The position numbers were made by a program, and so were the translations under genes. The notes beneath the pieces were generated by a model. The model saw only the letters and a list, made by a program, of their open reading frames with translations, was not told the origin of the DNA and did not search any database. A DNA stretch of 64,000 nucleotides from Alisma plantago-aquatica (lineage: Eukaryota > Streptophyta > Magnoliopsida > Alismatales > Alismataceae): positions 1,344,767,550-1,344,831,549 of the forward strand of contig OY856411.1 in assembly GCA_963693085.1 (NCBI GenBank), given 5' to 3'. Below are positions 58,040 through 64,000 of the stretch, in pieces. The first letter of the stretch is position 1. Each line of letters opens with the position of its first letter.

Positions 58040-61000
58040 CTCCCTATACAAGATAATGTAATATTAAATTATTTAATATGAGCCTAGTGGTAATAATGGA
58101 TAATGGGATAAAATTGATAAAAGGAGGACTAATTGGATAAAGATAAATTCATATTCATTTTCTTTGTATATGTTTTGGATAAGAGGCCAAGTTTCACAAT
58201 TTTGTGGTAATAATAACTATATCTATTTTATTTAGAAAAGAAAAGGTGTGTTTCCTCCAAAAATATGAAATAAAATATTTAATGACTCTATAAGAAAAAA
58301 CTAATCTTAGATTCAAAATCTACATGTTAAAATAAGGCTATGTTTGAATTTTCATCTAATTTGGACAATCTGTAATGTTCTATTGAGTCTAGGAGAGAGA
58401 AAACGAAAATAAATCCCAAAATATTAAATAACGTGTCAAATACTATCAAAGGAGAAAATTAATGGTAAATTCGTGTTTCGTATGATCAAATTTACTTGAG
58501 GATGAAGTTTCACATTAACTGGGTAATTCTAGAAGTCTCTAATGTGATAAGAAAGAGAAAATATGAATTTCTTTAAAAGAATAAAAAAATACTTAAAGTC
58601 CTCAAAAGTTAAAACTAATTTCATATTTGGATTCTACCTACTCAAATTAATCGAGGTGCAAAATTTCATTAATTTTGGAGTTCATTTGCACCCTCAAATA
58701 AGGAAAGAGAAAAAGTTAAATAAATAAATAATGAACTATAGTCCTATTTGGATTTGACAATTGCATCAATGTCACAGATGCATGTGTAATCGTGACTGTT
58801 GGATCATGATCCAATGGCTCGTAGATTGTCCCTAATCTCAATGGTGTGAACAATATCTGCCCAATTTCAGTTATTTTCAAATTTGCCATATTTCACTCAT
58901 TTCTTAACAAAATTCCATGATTCTTTCGTCAATAGTTCCTACATTAGATTGCACATCTTTTAAGCCATATTTGTGAGATTTCATCACAATTTGGGGAAAT
59001 TCCCAATTCCTTATTCAAAGTGCCTTGTGGCCACCTCCCTCTTCTCTATTCTTCTCATCCCCATCTACATAAATCCATACTCCGACCTTCCTTAACATCC
59101 TTGCGAACATCCCAACTTCTTAATTTCCTTATTACTTGTGTGTTTGGATGAAGAAAAGCTTTAGTTGAGTTCAAATTTATGACGACCATAGCTTCCTCTC
59201 CTCGCCTCCTCTGGTCAATTCCTCTTGGTTGTAAGTTCTTTAAACCATCGCCTTTCTTATCCCGTTCTTGGTTTCTCGTTTGGTTGAATACCACAAAAAT
59301 GCCCAACTTTAGCCGAACTACTCACACCATGGCATCGAGCATGGGGTAGGGGAAGAAACCCCTACGTGCTATTACCTCTCTACCCTCCTCGATTCATCTC
59401 TTTTCTTGGTTTTTTGCCAAGGGAAAAATCGTATTTTCACCCCTATTCTATTTTGCCTTGACCATATCCATGTGGGCTTGACCCGTAACTTGGGGGCTCA
59501 CTATTGGGCCAACTCACATGGACGTCCCCTCTCCCTCTTTCCCCCATCCTCTCTCACAATGATTTGTTGGCATGGCATTTTCTGATTGGTTGAAATTGTA
59601 AAAATCTTAACTTTAAACTACATGTACAAAAATTTAGTAAAAATATGTTTTGGAATCGAGAAAATGTGATCTTTCTAATAAAATTTATTTGAGAGTCTGA
59701 TTTCTATGTTTTTGAAGGTTTATTTTTGAGAATATAATAATATCTTATAAAATCCCTAAAAATTGTAAATTTATTATATAACACCAAATTTGAAAAATAA
59801 ATATGTTTTCTTGATCATAAAAATATATAGAATTATTTGGTATAGGTTTTGTAACCAAAATCTGAGGTTTTCCAAAAGGGCCTAAAATTAGGGTTTTCCT
59901 ACACTTATATGTTTTATAAAACCCTAATACCTATGCATAATTTGAAATTAGGAAGAAGAGATCTTGGAAACAACTAGATTGGTGAAGAGTATTTTTAGGA
60001 CTCAAGATTAAGGGATGTTTGCATCACCTATTATTCATATGAGCAATAAACCTAATTTATCACTCCTCTGATAGCCCACATAATATCTCTCTTTGGGATT
60101 TTATTCCATGTGAAGCATCCTACTTGATTATGATATTATTATCATCTGAATTTTTATTGGATTTCCTTTTGACTTCAGATTATGCCTTTATTCTTGTTGA
60201 ATCCCTACATTTGCCCACTTTTGTGGTGGAGGTTTATAATAAACATTTATGTGTTGGGAATTTTATATGGATCCTCTAATCCCACAATATATCTGTTGGA
60301 TGTTCTCATCCCTCTTATTTTGATTCATACTTGCTTATCCTTTTATTATGCATCATGTGGTGACTACTAGTATAATGTTACATGTGCTATTTTATGTGGA
60401 TGTGTAAATTCCCACAAATTTGAAAATGCAGAGGTGATAATTTTTGCAATAGATATTATTAGAGCAGATGTGTATCATGTCCTTCTCATAGCAAATTTGT
60501 ATATATTCCTTCTCACCCCATATTCAGAGTAGATGTGTATATGTTCCTACTCACCCCATATTTATGGTAGACGTGTTGTTTCCTACCAACATGTTTATAT
60601 TGTTCTAGTAATGTCACATGTTGAACACATGAATGCCTTGCCCTTATTAATCACTTTATTGAATTCTTATTTCTTTTATGCCCAGTTGGGTAGGTCTTTC
60701 CTTTTTCTATGGGATGCATTTTATTTGATATCCTTTATTTAATTATATTGCTCAATTCCAATTTAGTATGCACTTACCAACTTTTTGCTGATGTCGTCTT
60801 GTCTTTTCCTTTTATGGAGTACACTTCCAACCCTAGATTTACGTCAAGGTGGAGACAATCAGGTTGGACCAGGACCTCAACAAGTTTGAGTGAAACCTTG
60901 TGGGAGACTTCCTTGAAGTTGTTAGGTGATCCTCATCTAATCCTAAGTTTAGTTAGTTTTTCCTTTATCTCACCCTGTGTGGTGAAAGATTAGTGATGAT

Positions 61001-61199
61001 AACACGTTTGTAATAGTTAGATACTTTATAAATCCCGCCGCTACTTTTGGTGTTATGCTACATACATGTTGAATGAATCGGTTATCAACCCTTTTTACAA
61101 AAAAATTATGTTGGTGTTTGATTTTATGGGATGATACCTTTTATTTTAGTAGAGAGTGGATCCCCTATGGGATCCCACTCCTTACATAAGATCCCAAGA
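58040..61199. other. Old Gypsy-LTR-like repeat right of element D
   Basis: No coding region. Content is compatible with a decayed Gypsy LTR starting at 50830 and split by element D. A pyrimidine-rich stretch lies at 59030-59060, and the 3' part (60930-61080) includes ATACTTTATAAATCCCGCCGCTAC. Bases 60340-60650 resemble 26930-27320. Both boundaries and orientation are uncertain. Confidence 0.4.
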
Positions 61200-61562
61200 A
61201 ATTACAAGTATCGATCATTGACTTGGTTGCTTGTCAATCATGTACTGCCGCTTCCTCGACTGGGTCCACCTTGGTAGTTCATGTGGATATGATGTGTCTA
61301 AGGAATATGACTCGATCAATCCAGATTTTCATTTTGAGAATTTCCCCTAAAAATGATTTTCTTGGAGGATGTAAAGAACCCTAGACACGTCATCATGGTG
61401 TTGTTCTATCTTGTCCAAGAAGATAAGAATGTCATCAATGAATACTATCACGAAGATATATAGGAAAGGTTGGGCCACACTGTTCATAAGGTTCATGAAA
61501 AATCTCGGTGCATTTGATAACTCAAAAGACATCACTAAGAACTCATAGTGGCCATATTGACT
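61200..61562 (-). pseudogene. Ty3/Gypsy reverse transcriptase remnant
   Basis: On the minus strand the sequence starts near 61562 with QYGHYEFLVMSFELSNAPRFF, then FIDDILIF (the F-x-D-D polymerase site, near 61440) and HHDDVSRVLYILQENHF-stop. After the stop it continues recognisably (GKFSK; VIFLRHIIST; VDPVEEAAV; NFLG) to about 61200. This is the RT palm and thumb region of a chromovirus-like Gypsy element. Nothing before it remains because element E begins at 61599. Unrelated to element F, whose RT is plus-strand. Confidence 0.88.
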
Positions 61563-61598
61563 TCATAAAAGAGGTTTTTGGGATATATTCCTAATGAC

Positions 61599-63049
61599 TG
61601 TTGACCTAACAATTATGCATTGTCCATATTTTGATGATGACTTAACCATTCCATTCATATGTATCTAATATGTCTATTTGAGATTGATTTCAGGTATTTG
61701 GTACATGAAAAGGATGAATTCAATTAAGCCCTATATTGACCAAATACAAGCCAAAATCAATGCACATGTACTTCTCTGGAAAACACCCTAAATCACATAG
61801 GACAATTTTGTAATTCATTTGTATTGATATGACTGGTAACTAAGCTGAAAAATATAAAATGCACTTAAAATGAATATTTAAGCAATTTTATAGCCATTTC
61901 TAAAATTCATCACATGCACTTTTTCCAACAAGTTTTACCCACATGAAACTCAACCGACGCCTAGGATGGGTCTTGGTAATTGCCAAGGTCAGTCGACTTT
62001 CCCCAGGACAAACTCGACCGACACCACTGCAGGAGCAAATCAATTTTAAGCTGTCCGACGAGTTTCATCTAGAATAAACTTTACCAACAACTTAAAATTT
62101 CTTTGTCGCATAGTGTTATCATTCGAGTTACCTTTATTGAAACTCGACAGACTGCACTGTAGCAAATGTGTAGAAAAAGTATTTCTAACAGTTGGAGTGT
62201 TGCAAAATGCAAAAATAGAATTGTTGCAACACCCTAAATAGCTAGAATTTGTTTCCAAGTACATCTACTGTCTAGTAGACACCCCCAACTATAAATAGGT
62301 TCCCCTAGACTTCATTCCAAGTTTGCTTATTATACTCCTAGCTACAGTTGAGTGGATTTGTCTACCAAGAGCGCCTTTCTCTCTCTAGCTTACTATAGAT
62401 CAATATCAATCCGAGTGAGATGGTTTATTTGTGAGAGAGGTGCTTCAATATACTCCTCGTGAAGCTCTCAATCTCCCTTTATCAATCCCTTTCTCTCAAG
62501 CTATGATGGTGAAAGCTTCTCCTTTGTTAAGGTGAAGTTGAAGGCAAAAGATCCAAGAGAAGAGTGGGTAATTCCTTCAAGGAGGGAGACTTGTTATAAG
62601 AGGAGGTCTCCTTGGTGAAGGTGGCTTTCTTATTGCAAAAGTGGGTAAGCCCTTGTGAAGGTTGAAGACTCTTTCTCTAGGACATTTAATTCCTCATAAG
62701 GTTATTGGCTCCTTTGATCCTTAAAAAGAAGACTAGGTATACTTGCCATAGAAAAGGGAGGTCATATTATATCTCTTATAATGGAATATAAGAAGTGTGC
62801 AATAGTTGCAAATCCTGAGGTTTGACCCCTCTAGGTAATGGATGTACACTCTATGATTTTGGTGTTTGGAACCACTATACATAACTTATGTTCTTATTTT
62901 TATTCAATCTCTCTCATCCTTGCTATGTATGTTTAGTTGCACTCAAATTCTATATATACAAACTTATCTCTTGATACAACTTGAAGGTCTAATGAATTTG
63001 GTTTAAGTTTTTTAGCTCTATTCACCCCCCAGAGCTCATTGATCCAACA
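61599..63049 (+). repeat. 5' LTR of element E
   Basis: 1451 bp, related to the B LTR along its length (start, palindromes at 61924-62155, TATAAATA at 62290-62297, CTCTAC/GTGAAG-rich tail, CACCCCCCAGAGCTC end). Confidence 0.88.
61924..62155. repeat. Decayed palindrome array in element E LTR
   Basis: Four units start at about 61924, 61989, 62054 and 62119, each 65 bp apart. All have arm mutations relative to TCGGTCGAGTT, but the spacing is unchanged. Confidence 0.75.
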
Positions 63050-63101
63050 AGTGGTATTAGAGCAAGTCTTCTCTAACCAAGTTCTCCTACTAGATGAGAA
63101 T

Positions 63102-63711
63102 ATGGGTGAGAATTTGTTGGGGCCCCTCAACAAAGAAGGAGGATTCTCCATGCATCCCCCCATATTCGCCGGCACAAACTTCCTCTATTGGAGGAGAAGG
63201 ATGTTGTTCTACCTTCAAGAGATGAGCTACAACATGTGGAGAGTGGTTTATTCTCCATACAAGGAATAAGAGGGAGACATGGCTACTTGGAATGAAGTTA
63301 CCACCAAGAAGTCTCAACTCAACGCCAAGGCAATAAGCATCATCCATTTAGCCCTCACTCCCACCGAGTTCAATTGCATCTCCGTTTGGTTTACAACTCA
63401 TGATATATTGGATAAGCTTTGTGTTACTTATGAAGGAACCAAGAAAGTAAAGGAGTCAAAGGTCTACATGTTCAATATCTTGCTTGAGAACTTTAAGATG
63501 TGAAGTAAAGAAAGAATAGATGTAATGTATGCTAGGCTCAACACCGTTGTGAATGGGCTTGCATCTTTAGGACAACCCATGGACCAAGGGAAGGTCAACT
63601 CTAAGATTCTTAGATCTCTTCCGAAGAGGTGGCAATCCAAGGTGACCTACATTCAATAAATAATAATTCTTGGTGACATTGCTATCGAAGAGCTCATTGG
63701 AAATATCCAAG
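63102..63711 (+). pseudogene. Element E gag, N-terminal part
   Basis: ATG at 63102 (MGENLLGPLNKEGGFSM) follows the PBS; a longer frame from 63039 starts inside the LTR and is rejected. UBN2-type domain: FAGTNFLYWRRRMLFY, YEGTKKVKESKVYM, LRSLPKRWQSKV. In-frame stops are at 63267 (TAA), 63501 (TGA) and 63657 (TAA). Similarity to B gag is close and ends at G-N-I-Q, exactly before TGTAATATCTC at 63712. Confidence 0.85.
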
Positions 63712-64000
63712 TGTAATATCTCAAAATGTTCAAGACTAATTTAAGTATATTAGTGTACTTTTTTCTTAAACAAAAATGGTTGATGTTCTTAATGCAAAAA
63801 GCAAAATGAAATGGTATTTCATGTAAGAAATTGAAGTAAGAAAAATTAAATCTGGACTCAAAATATATTTTTTCTCTCATATGTGTATTATGTGTTGCAA
63901 TTAATTCAAATAGATGAATATTAGTCCCCCTTCCTTTTCTCTCTCTCTTGTCCTAGAAAAATGTTAAAAAGAAATAAAAGAGAAAGAGAAAAGAAGTTGA
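63712..64000. other. AT-rich sequence after the gag break, possible new LTR start
   Basis: TGTAATATCTCAAAATG begins where E gag homology stops and resembles the presumed LTR start at 50830 (TGTAACATACCAAAAT). Nothing else is recognised before the window end. Confidence 0.35.

Larger units (their letters stand above)
61599..64000 (+). mobile_element. Element E: partial Sirevirus, right end beyond the window
   Basis: 5' LTR 61599-63049 (TGTTGACC...GATCCAACA), PBS TGGTATTAGAGC at 63052-63063, and a decayed gag from 63102. The LTR carries the same palindrome layout as B and C but more mutated, so E is older than B. Gag homology stops at 63711, so sequence after that may belong to a further nested insertion. 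Confidence 0.88.

Noticed and set aside
61090..61199. LTR-internal junction of the old Gypsy repeat with PBS
   Set aside because: Looked for TGGTATCAGAGC or tRNA-like PBS after the presumed LTR end near 61080 and found none, so no element boundaries were called there.

Overview
The window is repeat-dense flowering-plant nuclear DNA. No host gene, tRNA, rRNA or CRISPR array is recognisable. Nearly everything is LTR retrotransposon or DNA transposon sequence in several nested layers, as in heterochromatic intergenic space of a medium or large plant genome. Assignment to an angiosperm rests on the Sirevirus-type and Athila-type retroelements; the species cannot be named from the sequence.

Layout. 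(1) 1-3839: left-truncated, minus-strand, pol-less Sirevirus-like element (C). (2) 4546-26247: short-LTR minus-strand Copia element (A). Its gag is split by a CACTA DNA transposon (8257-24634, TSD ATA), which is itself split by an 11.2 kb plus-strand Sirevirus (B, 13098-24333, TSD ATGAG). This is a three-level nest. (3) 26248-28537: old degraded repeats. (4) 28538-50465: plus-strand Athila-like Ty3/Gypsy element (F, TSD GTGAG). Its protease region is split by a minus-strand LARD-like element (G, 32792-43809, TSD ACTTA) with 3.3 kb LTRs and a 4.3 kb interior without usable ORFs. (5) 50471-61598: an old Gypsy-LTR-like repeat holding a complete gag-only Sirevirus derivative (D, 51241-58034, TSD AATAA), then a minus-strand Gypsy RT remnant. 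(6) 61599 to the window end: 5' LTR and decayed gag of another Sirevirus (E). Its gag homology stops at 63712, where another LTR-like start begins.

Coding capacity is broken everywhere. B is best preserved: gag, protease, integrase, RT, RNase H and a third ORF all lie in recognisable frames, interrupted by a few in-frame stops. D and C have gag but no pol, and D still has intact LTRs, PBS, PPT and TSD. It therefore moved as a non-autonomous element, presumably with enzymes from a B-like relative.

The most striking signal is not coding. The Sirevirus LTRs carry arrays of CG-containing inverted repeats (core TCGGTCGAGTT / AACTCGACCGA) at a regular pitch: four units about 64-65 bp apart in the B, C and E LTRs, and pairs exactly 31 bp apart in D. 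Further arrays sit inside the elements, after the coding region. Two unrelated elements have analogous arrays of different sequence: GACACG-N-CGTGTC in the leader of A at roughly 20 bp pitch, and CTACC-N-GGTAG in the LTR of G at roughly 42-48 bp pitch. All coordinates, counts and identities were read by eye; no alignment or database search was run.
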